The translations under genes and the position numbers were made by a program. Below, piece by piece: positions 16,562-24,157 of a DNA stretch of 64,000 nucleotides; positions within the stretch are counted from its first letter, which is position 1; the number at the start of each line of letters is the position of its first letter. A model generated the notes under the pieces. The model ran no database searches, was not told the DNA's origin, and saw only the letters and a program-made list of their open reading frames with translations. Origin of the DNA: Mesorhizobium sp. M9A.F.Ca.ET.002.03.1.2 (lineage in GTDB: Bacteria; Pseudomonadota; Alphaproteobacteria; Rhizobiales; Rhizobiaceae); the NCBI RefSeq assembly GCF_003952365.1, contig NZ_CP034443.1:3093001-3157000 (forward strand), in the 5' to 3' direction.

Positions 16562-19500
16562 TCAGGCTATGACGACGCCGTCTACGAGGCCGTCGTCGAA
16601 GATGCCGGTCCCGTCGATGCCAATGGAGAAGCTGTCGCTCGCCGTGTCGCCGTCTGCATCGGCGATCTGCACGGTGAAGTCGAGCTTCTCGTCGGGCGCT
16701 GGCTGCGTCTGGGCAAGGCCAAAGCCGCCGATGTCGAAGGTGTTGTTGTCGTTGCCGGCAATACCGTCCGCGTTGCTGATGTTTTCGATCAGCACGCGGT
16801 CGTGGGTTCCACTCGTCGTCCACTGCACCTTGTCACCGGTGCTCAGGCCGGTGATTATCAAGTTGCCGTCGGCGTCGATCGAGGCGGCCGGAGTAAATTG
16901 CGTATTGCCTGTCTTGACGACGAAGTCGGTGATCGAGAACGACGTGATGGCGACGTGCGTGTCGTTGGTAAGCCCGTCGACGAAACCCGCCCCCGGTTCC
17001 GCGGCGGTGCTGAAGGCCGAGATCTTGACGGTGACAGGTCCGACGCCCGGATTGGTCTGGTTCACGGTGAAGGACGCCGCGGTCGCATTGACGACGTTCG
17101 TGAAGTCGATGTTGGCTTCGACGTCGGCCTCGTTCTGGTCCAGATTTGGCACCAGGAAGTTCGTGTTCGCGCCCGTGACGTAGGTGATGAACGCGCCCTC
17201 ATCGGGGTTGATCTGGTTGCCGTTGACGCCGAACGAGGTGGTGCTGCCGGCCTGGCTGATATTGAGCACATCCTTGGTTGTAATGTTTCCGCCCTCGGAT
17301 TGATTCAATGGGTCTTCCCCGATCACCACGATCTGGGTGGAGTTTGGATCGCCGAAGGTCATGAACAGGTTGCTGCCGGAGGGTGCCCCAGCGAAACCGA
17401 AATTCACCTCCGCGGGCGGAGGATTCTGGAGGACATCGAAGGTATAGTTGCCGCCCGACAGGGTCAGCTTGAAGAAATCGATGTCTCCGGCGGTGTGTGT
17501 GCCGCTGCCATCAACATCCTTGTAGTAGGTAGCGACAGTGTTGCTGTTCGTAAGGTCCCTGAGCAGCGTTACCTGCGAGGACGTGCCGTCCAATATCGTC
17601 AGGGTCGCCGGCGAGCTCGTGATGCTATAGGTTGCCGGGTCATCCGCCCCGACCACCCCGCTGAGCGTCTTGGTCACGGTGCTGCCCGCGGCGAAGTCCA
17701 CCAGCCCATCGGCGACGGGTCCGATGGCCGGCCCGTCGTCCTGGAACTGCACGGCATCGCCGATGCCGGTCGAGGCCGTCGCTGTGTCGCCGTCACCGTC
17801 GGTGACCGTCGCCACCGCCAGCAACGCGCCGTCGGTGATCGACACCGAATCATCGGGATTGGTGGCGTCCGGGTGCTTCAGCGAGGCGTACTGCGCCACG
17901 CTCACGACCCCGGTCGCGCTGTCGATTGCGACGGCGAACGCCGCCGCTCCCGCGGCTGAGCCGATGCGGCCGACCACCAGGTTGCCTTCCTTGAACAGGA
18001 AGATGCTGGTGCCGGCGGTCGTGTCGAGGCCGGAATCCACCCCTGCGGCGGACACAGCCAGCGAGAACGCCGTCGTCCCGCCCTCCTGGTCCGCGCCGAA
18101 CGAGCTTCCCGTCGAGCTCACGACCGGGCTTGCGTCCTGCGCGTAACCGGCGGGGCTCAGGTCGGCACTTTTATTGGCGACCCCGGCGAACAGCGCGACA
18201 ACCGCTGCCGCCGTGGTGTCGTCGGCATCGGCGTCGACGCCTGCGGTCTCGTCATGCGCCACCGTCGCGGCGCCCTGCACGATCGCCGCTGTCGGCCCGT
18301 CGTCCTGGAACTGCACGGCATCGCCAATACCGGTCGAACTGGTCGCGGTATCGCCGTCGCCGTCGGTGACCGTGACCTTCGCCAGCAACGCGCTGTCGGT
18401 GATATTCACCGCCTCATCGTGGCTGGCACCGGGGGTCGGATGATGGATCGAAGCATACTGCGCCACGCTCACGACCCCGCTCGTGCTGTCGATCGCGACG
18501 GCAAACGCCGCCGCGCCCGCGGCTGAGCCTATGCGGCCGACCACCAGGTCGCCTTCCTTGAACAGGAAGATGCTGGTGCCGCCGGTCGTGTCGAGGCCGG
18601 AATCCACCCCTGCGGCGGACACATCCAGCGAGAACGCAATCGTGCCCCCGTCTGTACCCGTAGAACTGCCGGTTGAGCTCACCACCGGGCTCGCGTCCTG
18701 TGCGTACCCGGTCGGGCTCAGATCGGTGCTGACATTGCTGACGCCCGCGAAAAGGCTGATGACTCCTGCGGCAGTGGTGTCGTCAGCATCGGCCTGGTTG
18801 CCCGCGGTCTCGTCATGCGCCACCGTCGGAGCGCCCTGGACGATCGCCGCCGTCGGTCCGTCGTCCTCAATGACGATCTGCTGGCCGACGAACGTCGAGG
18901 CGCCGCTGGATGTCACGATGCCGAAGCCGCCGATGTCGAAGGTGTTGTTGTCGTTGCCGGTAACGCCATCCGCGTTGCTGATGTTTTCGATCAGCACGCG
19001 GTCGTGGGTTCCACTCGTCGTCCACTGCACCTTGTCGCCGGTGCTCAGGCCGGTGATTATCAAGTTGCCGTCGGCGTCGATCGAGGCGGCCGGAGTAAAT
19101 TGCGTATTGCCTGTCTTGACGACGAAGTCGGTGATCGAGAACGACGTGATGGCGACGTGCGTGTCGTTGGTGAGCCCGTCGACGAAACCCGCCCCCGGTT
19201 CCGCGGCGGTGCTGAAGGCCGAGATCTTGACGGTGACAGGTCCGACGCCCGGATTGGTCTGGTTCACGGTGAAGGACGCCGCGGTCGCATTGACGACGTT
19301 CGTGAAGTCGATGTTGGCTTCGACGTCGGCCTCGTTCTGGTCCAGATTTGGCACCAGGAAGTTCGTGTTCGCGCCCGTGACGTAGGTGATGAACGCGCCC
19401 TCATCGGGGTTGATCTGGTTGCCGTTGACGCCGAACGAGGTGGTGCTGCCGGCCTGGCTGATATTGAGCACATCCTTGGTTGTAATGTTTCCGCCCTCGG

Positions 19501-20170
19501 ATTGATTCAATGGGTCTTCCCCGATCACCACGATCTGGGTGGAGTTTGGATCGCCGAAGGTCATGAACAGGTTGCTGCCGGAGGGTGCCCCGGCGAAGGC
19601 GAAGTTGAGCTCCTCGCTCGCCGCGAGCTTGAGGGTGTTGCCGAGATCGACCGCGTCATCCGGGTTGGTGCTGTCGCCATGGAAGACCGGAACGTAGGTG
19701 ACGATGTTGAAGGTCACCTGGTCGCTGGTCGCGCCGACGTTGATCACGTCCTGCTTGAAGATGACGAAGGCGATCGCGTCGGCACTGCCGTTGCCATCGC
19801 TGTCATATTTGCCGACCACGGTGTCGTTTCCATCGGCGAAGAGCAGGATATCCTTGCCGTCGACGGTGTTGAGCCCGCTATCATCGCCGTCAAGGGTGCC
19901 GCCGCTGCCGTCGGTGAACGTAGTGCCGACGAGCTGGGAGCCGGCGGTGGCGTTGACAGTGACCGAATTCGTCTTGGTCGCGACGCCGACGCTGGTCGGG
20001 AACGCGGAGCTCAACCCGAGAGTCGTCTCGAGATAGGTCCGGAACGAAGCCGGCAGCGAGGAGTACGCAACATCGGTGTCCGTAAAGGCGTCGTCGATAT
20101 TGTCGCCGGTTTGCAGCCCGGTCGTCTGGTCGTTGACGGCCTCGTCGTTGAGAATGAAGGTGATTGCCAT
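16562..20170 (-). CDS. Large repeat-rich type I secretion substrate (DUF5801-type repeats)
   Basis: A 1202-residue acidic protein without a Sec signal, encoded directly upstream of the type I exporter. Order: a unique head (1-193); unit A1 (about 194-415); two tandem units of about 190 residues (435-622 and 623-814) opening DDGPTAAIVQGA and containing VVSSTGSS and FLFKEGxLVVGRIGSAAGAA, as in DUF5801 'repeats-in-toxin' domains; a linker; unit A2 (about 928-1149, nearly identical to A1); and an Asp-rich tail (DADGDTASDSFSIGIDG, ending GLVDGVVIA) that fits an uncleaved C-terminal secretion signal. Classical GGxGxDxUx nonapeptides are absent. It is probably a surface or adhesin-like protein; function unproven. 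Confidence 0.85.
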   Translation of the reverse strand: MAITFILNDEAVNDQTTGLQTGDNIDDAFTDTDVAYSSLPASFRTYLETTLGLSSAFPTSVGVATKTNSVTVNATAGSQLVGTTFTDGSGGTLDGDDSGLNTVDGKDILLFADGNDTVVGKYDSDGNGSADAIAFVIFKQDVINVGATSDQVTFNIVTYVPVFHGDSTNPDDAVDLGNTLKLAASEELNFAFAGAPSGSNLFMTFGDPNSTQIVVIGEDPLNQSEGGNITTKDVLNISQAGSTTSFGVNGNQINPDEGAFITYVTGANTNFLVPNLDQNEADVEANIDFTNVVNATAASFTVNQTNPGVGPVTVKISAFSTAAEPGAGFVDGLTNDTHVAITSFSITDFVVKTGNTQFTPAASIDADGNLIITGLSTGDKVQWTTSGTHDRVLIENISNADGVTGNDNNTFDIGGFGIVTSSGASTFVGQQIVIEDDGPTAAIVQGAPTVAHDETAGNQADADDTTAAGVISLFAGVSNVSTDLSPTGYAQDASPVVSSTGSSTGTDGGTIAFSLDVSAAGVDSGLDTTGGTSIFLFKEGDLVVGRIGSAAGAAAFAVAIDSTSGVVSVAQYASIHHPTPGASHDEAVNITDSALLAKVTVTDGDGDTATSSTGIGDAVQFQDDGPTAAIVQGAATVAHDETAGVDADADDTTAAAVVALFAGVANKSADLSPAGYAQDASPVVSSTGSSFGADQEGGTTAFSLAVSAAGVDSGLDTTAGTSIFLFKEGNLVVGRIGSAAGAAAFAVAIDSATGVVSVAQYASLKHPDATNPDDSVSITDGALLAVATVTDGDGDTATASTGIGDAVQFQDDGPAIGPVADGLVDFAAGSTVTKTLSGVVGADDPATYSITSSPATLTILDGTSSQVTLLRDLTNSNTVATYYKDVDGSGTHTAGDIDFFKLTLSGGNYTFDVLQNPPPAEVNFGFAGAPSGSNLFMTFGDPNSTQIVVIGEDPLNQSEGGNITTKDVLNISQAGSTTSFGVNGNQINPDEGAFITYVTGANTNFLVPNLDQNEADVEANIDFTNVVNATAASFTVNQTNPGVGPVTVKISAFSTAAEPGAGFVDGLTNDTHVAITSFSITDFVVKTGNTQFTPAASIDADGNLIITGLSTGDKVQWTTSGTHDRVLIENISNADGIAGNDNNTFDIGGFGLAQTQPAPDEKLDFTVQIADADGDTASDSFSIGIDGTGIFDDGLVDGVVIA
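16722..17389 (-). repeat. 668-bp direct repeat, copy A2
   Basis: Nearly identical to 18924-19591 at a constant offset of 2202 bases. I saw only a few substitutions (for example at 16759-16767 and 16825) and no indel. It encodes the A2 unit of the secreted protein. The match ends abruptly at 17389/19591, where the flanks diverge. Confidence 0.9.
17730..18304 (-). repeat. DUF5801-type tandem unit, second copy
   Basis: The second of two adjacent units of about 570 bases encoding residues about 623-814 (DDGPTAAIVQGAATVAHDET onward). It is clearly homologous to 18305-18868 but more diverged than the A1/A2 pair, so it is an older duplication. Confidence 0.8.
18305..18868 (-). repeat. DUF5801-type tandem unit, first copy
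   Basis: The first of two adjacent units (residues about 435-622). It shares VVSSTGSS, SGLDTTGGTSIFLFKEG and VTDGDGDTAT blocks with the following unit. Confidence 0.8.
18924..19591 (-). repeat. 668-bp direct repeat, copy A1
   Basis: The upstream partner of 16722-17389. It encodes FAGAPSGSNLFMTFGDPNST through ENISNADGVTGNDNNTFDIG. Unlike A2 it is followed by the tandem DUF5801 units. Confidence 0.9.
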
Positions 20171-20511
20171 GATCGTTTTCCCCTTCGTTCAGTTTGTTTC
20201 TAACGATCCGCACTTCCGGTGACGCCGGAATGCACCTACTCGAGTGCATCCGGTCGCGTACCGAATTGCGGCATTCAATTGTTCATTGTGCCGCCGATGG
20301 CGAAGAGGCGTCCATTCGCGGTTCGATAGTGTTATGGTGAATACCCCTAGCCGATCGAACGATATACATCCTTCGATAGGGCCGAGCCGCGACAGGCACT
20401 TGCAGGTAAACCGCGTTGGTATGACGGGTCGATTGTCATGCTGTGGGTTTCCGGCCTGTTGCCGGTATCATGTTGACGCAGGCGGCATCGACGCCCGGCC
20501 GAAGGTGATGA
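20171..20511. other. 341-base gap upstream of the secreted-protein gene, with an imperfect palindrome
   Basis: No gene is seen. A symmetric site at 20225-20253 reads CCGGAATGCAC, eight bases, GTGCATCCGG (one bulged base), centred about 70 bases before the start of the secreted-protein gene. It is a plausible binding site for the LuxR-type regulator encoded next door, or a terminator-like hairpin. The rest of the gap shows nothing I recognise. Confidence 0.4.
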
Positions 20512-21156
20512 TCAAAGCCCGCTTTTGTGGCCCGTTCCCAGGTGGTCGGCAGCTTCGCCAAGCGCCCAGGCCAATTCAGCCCTGCTGCCGAGGTGGAGCT
20601 TTTCGTAGACGTGGTGCAAGTGCATTTTCACCGTGCCCTCGGATACGTGCAGCTGCGTGGCAATGCTCTTGTTGCGCAACCCGCGCGCGACGAGGCTGGC
20701 GACTTCGGCCTCACGTCCTGTAAGCCTCGGCTCGGGATGATGCTGAGGTCTCGGCATCAAAAGGTGCTGGAGGATCTTGTGGTCGACCCACTTTCGGCCG
20801 GCCGCCACGGCAGTCACACATTCGACGAGGCAGCGGTGGCTGACGCCGTCCAGCAGCAAGCCGTCGGCGTCGAGTTCCCGTATATCCTCGACGTCGAATC
20901 CGCCCTTTGTTTGCAGGATGAAGATTATGCCCAGAGCGCTGTTACAGGCTCTCAGCCGGAAAGACAGACTGGCCGTCTGCCAATCCGCAATGTCCAGGCC
21001 TATGATAGCAATATCAGGCCGATGACGCTCCACATGGGCGAGAACGTCAATTGTGCGGTGGCAGTCTGCAACAATGCTGTGCCCGGCCCCCCGCAGAACC
21101 CACTCCAGACCGGCGAGATAGACCCCCCGCGGGTCCGCAACAACCAAAGTTGACAT
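20512..21156 (-). CDS. LuxR/NarL-type response regulator with degenerate receiver
   Basis: A 214-residue regulator. The receiver-like domain (1-120) keeps one acidic-pocket Asp (VVADPRG), the presumed phospho-site Asp (IIGLDIAD) and a Thr (ILQTKGG). Where a conserved Lys is expected it reads DADGLLLDG. The C-terminal LuxR helix-turn-helix is LTGREAEVASLVARGLRN, then KSIATQLHVSEGTVKMHLHH and KLHLGSRAELAWA. I chose the ATG at 21156 over one at 21180. It is next to the type I secretion locus on the same strand and is probably its regulator. The absent Lys suggests phosphorylation-independent or altered control. Confidence 0.85.
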   Translation of the reverse strand: MSTLVVADPRGVYLAGLEWVLRGAGHSIVADCHRTIDVLAHVERHRPDIAIIGLDIADWQTASLSFRLRACNSALGIIFILQTKGGFDVEDIRELDADGLLLDGVSHRCLVECVTAVAAGRKWVDHKILQHLLMPRPQHHPEPRLTGREAEVASLVARGLRNKSIATQLHVSEGTVKMHLHHVYEKLHLGSRAELAWALGEAADHLGTGHKSGL

Positions 21157-21321
21157 GCGAACACCGTCCGTAAAACGCACAACGAACTTTGTTAAATATG
21201 TCAGGAAGTCAGGAAACCAGAGCCTCAGGCGCTTGTCAAGTAACTCCTAATATAACAGCAAATGCCTGAGAGAACGGCTCCAACCCTTAGGGCACACGCA
21301 GTGCGGGCGTCATCGAGCCTG

Positions 21322-21486
21322 CGCCACGTGGCGCTGCATCCGGGCGGCCGTTTCGCGTTCGTCATGAACGAACTGGATTCAACGGTCATGTCGCTTGCGC
21401 TCGACGATATGTCAGGGAAACTCACCGGCATCGAAACGAAGCCGGCCGTTGCGGCGGAGGCGCGCGACGGCAATCATTGCGCCGAC
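21322..21486 (+). pseudogene. Duplicated internal fragment of the beta-propeller lactonase gene
   Basis: These 165 bases align without gaps to 12736-12900 of the lactonase gene. The encoded residues RHVALHPGGRF-FVMNELDSTV, SLALDDMSGKLTGIETKPAV and ARDGNHCADV correspond to RHVALHPGGRFVFVMNELDS and the following blade. Flanks are unrelated, no start or remaining blades exist, and the substitutions include non-silent changes. It is a stray remnant of a duplication, lying in the 408-base gap 21157-21564 that otherwise shows nothing. Confidence 0.8.
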
Positions 21487-21564
21487 GTGAGGGCGTGCAC
21501 GGTCCTGTGATTTCGGCTCAGCCATCGGCGTGGTAGCTTCCAGTCGTTCTGCTCCGGAGCCGTC

Positions 21565-23081
21565 ATGCGTACCAAGCTGCTGGAAATCGCCCTTGCTGTG
21601 TTGCTGCTGGTTGGCGGCATTCCCGCCGGCCATGCGGAAGTGGCCGAGCGGCCATCGTCCTCGGGGGAGTTCTGTCGCTGCTTCCGCCTCCGCAGATCTC
21701 CGACCATTCGATCGGGATTGCGGGGCGTACGCTCAACTATCAGGCAAAGGCCGGCACTCTGTCGTTGCCATCCGGCAAGGGCGACGTCACCGCGGAAATT
21801 TTTCACGTCGCCTACACGCTGCGTCCCGAAGCGAACCGGGAACCTGACCCCCAGCGCCCGATCACTTTCGTATTCAACGGTGGTCCCGGAGCGGCTTCCG
21901 CCTATCTGCATCTTGGCGGGCTCGGTCCGCGCGTCATGGCGACGGCGGCCGATGGAGGTTTTCTGCCGTCGCCACAGCGGCTTTTAAACAACCCGAACAC
22001 CTGGCTCGACATGACCGACCTGGTCTTTGTCGATCCGGTTGGAACAGGTTACAGCCGTGAAGCGCCCGGCACCGAAGCCCGCAGCTTCTGGAGCGTCAAC
22101 CAGGACGCCGCCTCGATGGGCGCGTTCATCCGGCTCTATCTGGCACAGGCGGGCAGAACAGCCTCGCCGGTATTTCTTGCCGGCGAAAGCTATGGCGGTT
22201 TTCGGGCGGCACTGCTCGCCAAGACGCTTCAGGAAGATATCGGCATCAGTCCGAGCGGCATCGTGCTCATCTCGCCGGCGCTCGAATTCACGCTCGTGCG
22301 GCCCGACGAGTTCCAGCCGCTCCACTGGGCGCTCGAGCTCCCGTCTCTGGCGGCGGTGCGCCTGCGCAGCGAAGGCGTCACCGGTTCCGCGCTGCGGGAG
22401 CAACTGGCCGAGGTCGAACGCTACGCGCTTGGCGATTATCTCGTCGCGCTTGCCAGCGGGCTCGAACAGGGTGGGCGCCTGGCGAGCCGCCGCGTGGCCG
22501 AAATCACCGGCCTGCCCCTCGACCTCGTCCAACGAAACTTCGCGCGCATTCCCACCGCGCTCTTCGCCAGGGAATTTGCACGGGCAAGGGGCAATGTTCT
22601 TAGCGCCTATGACGGCACGATCGAAACGGCGGACATCGCCCCGGAAAGCCTGAGATATGGCGGCCCTGATCCGGTGCTCGACCGAAGCGTGCCGGCGCTC
22701 ACTTCCGCCTTTGTCAGCTATGTGCGTGACGAATTGAAATTCCGCACCGATCTGAGCTACCGGCTTCTCAACCGCGAAGTCAGCGGCGCCTGGGATTACG
22801 GGACGAGCCCGACGCGTCAGGGCTATACCGGCGTGATGGATGACCTTCAGCAGGCGCGCGCGTTGAACCCCGGCCTCGGCGTTTTGATCGTCAACGGCTA
22901 TACCGACCTGGTGACACCCTATTTGGTGTCACGCTATCTTGTCGGCCAGATTCCCTCGCTTCCTGGTGCAAAACCCATTCGCCTCGACCTGCTGGAAGGC
23001 GGCCACATGATGTATTTCAGGCCAGAGAGCCGGCGCGCGCTGAGAGAGGCTGCGTCCGAGCTTTACCAAACGCCGAAATGA
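21565..23081 (+). pseudogene. Serine carboxypeptidase (S10) family gene with a one-base frameshift
   Basis: Frame 1 from the ATG at 21565 encodes a signal peptide (MRTKLLEIALAVLLLVGG, then GHAEVAERPSSSG). The mature enzyme is in another frame: VLSLLPPPQISDHSIGIAGR, then FVFNGGPGAASAYLHLGGLG (oxyanion region), LVFVDPVGTGYS, nucleophile loop FLAGESYGGF, Asp in GYTDLVTPY and His in LLEGGHMMYF. Adding one G to the five-G run at 21663-21667 joins the two exactly as SSSGGVLSLLPPPQ. So this is a recent inactivation, a sequencing error, or homopolymer switching. The downstream reading frame alone could start only inside the mature domain (for example a TTG at 21765). S10 enzymes are exported peptidases or acyl-transferases. 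Confidence 0.8.
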
Positions 23082-23245
23082 AACGATTGAAGCCACGGAC
23101 AAGCGATCCGGATGTGCGCCTGGCTAACCGGAGTGGCCACTACGGGGTGGATCCGGAGGATACATTCCCAGAGGTTGTCGTCTGTCGGATACATGGCAGA
23201 TAGGCACCAGACAACGCAACACGAACCGGACAGGCCAACAAGTCG

Positions 23246-23830
23246 ATGACATCTCAGAATGCAGAACTGACCTGGCTTAACCCGCCACCGCATCACGCTT
23301 TCGGGGACGGCAACACCCTGCATGTGCGCACAGGTAAGGAGACCGATTTCTGGCGCGAGACGTTCTACGGCTTCCGGCGCGACAACGGCCACTTCCTTTA
23401 CCGGCCGGTCGAAGGCGACTTCAGCGCCGAGGTCACCGTCAAGGGACACTACGAGGTGCTTTACGATCAGGCCGGTTTGATGGTCCGGCTGAGCGAGACG
23501 CACTGGGTCAAGGCCGGTATCGAGTACACCGACGGGCTGATGTATTTTTCCGTCGTCGTGACCAACGACGCCTCCGACTGGTCGCTGGTCAGCATTCCGG
23601 CAAGTCCGGACGGCGTCAGGATCCGCCTGACCCGTCACGCCGAGGCGATCCGCATCCAGTATCTAGATGCGTCCGACGGCCAGTGGAAGCCGGTGCGGCT
23701 TGCCTATTTCCCGCCCTCGAAAACGATCGACGTCGGCATGATGTGCTGCTCGCCGCAACGCGAGGGTTTCGAGACCACATTCAGCGATTTTTCGGTCGGC
23801 CCGGCGATTTCGAGGGAACTCCATGACTGA
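23246..23830 (+). CDS. DUF1349 domain protein
   Basis: A 194-residue cytoplasmic protein with a concanavalin-A-like fold. It has WRETFYGFRRDNGHFLYRPV, FSAEVTVKGHYEVLYDQAGL, GIEYTDGLMYFSVVVTN-DASDWS and a closing IDVGMMCCSPQREGFETTFS. This is the family sometimes called 'regulation of enolase protein 1'. Its biochemical role is not established. It stands alone after the S10 peptidase gene with a 164-base gap that shows no feature. Confidence 0.85.
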   Translation: MTSQNAELTWLNPPPHHAFGDGNTLHVRTGKETDFWRETFYGFRRDNGHFLYRPVEGDFSAEVTVKGHYEVLYDQAGLMVRLSETHWVKAGIEYTDGLMYFSVVVTNDASDWSLVSIPASPDGVRIRLTRHAEAIRIQYLDASDGQWKPVRLAYFPPSKTIDVGMMCCSPQREGFETTFSDFSVGPAISRELHD

Positions 23831-23847
23831 AACGCCCCAAGCGATAC

Positions 23848-24000
23848 CGGCTACGGTCGTTCTACACCATCTGCCTGGCCGACAGCGTTCGCGTCCGTGT
23901 CCAGGTCCAACGGAGCACCCGCAAAAGCCTGCCGAAACCGGGTGAAAAGACGGAAATTTTCTGGGACGCCGAAAACGTGGTCATCCTTCCGGCAGCCTGA
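23848..24000 (+). pseudogene. Remnant of an ABC ATPase C-terminal (TOBE) domain
   Basis: The frame ending TGA at 24000 reads RLRSFYTICLADSVRVRVQV, RSTRKSLPKPGEKTEIFWDA, ENVVILPAA. This has the shape of the last 50 residues of a PotA-type ATPase (strand with LADG-VRVRVQ, then PGE-V-WD-E-VV-L). No Walker or signature motif precedes it; a stop lies at 23824-23826 and the upstream bases belong to the DUF1349 gene. It is most likely what remains of a deleted transporter gene. Confidence 0.5.
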
Positions 24001-24157
24001 TTGCCGGCCGTCGATCGGATCTTCGGGAAGATAAGCCGAAGCAATTCGATCTGCTGAACAGACGAAGGCTGTCTGTCCGATCAATCCACGTGAAATGTCG
24101 TTGTTGCACTCAAGGCTTACTGCTGTACCTTCAAAAGCCGTGGAGGCGTGAGCTTTT

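Noticed and set aside
14729..17959. A 1076-codon open frame on the plus strand across the exporter and secreted-protein genes
   Set aside because: It is antisense to two well-supported genes, has a composition typical of mirrored GC-rich codons (many Arg, His, Gln), and shows no domain.
17730..18868. Tandem repeats considered as an assembly artefact
   Set aside because: The two units differ at many sites in both base and residue, so they are genuine diverged domain repeats.
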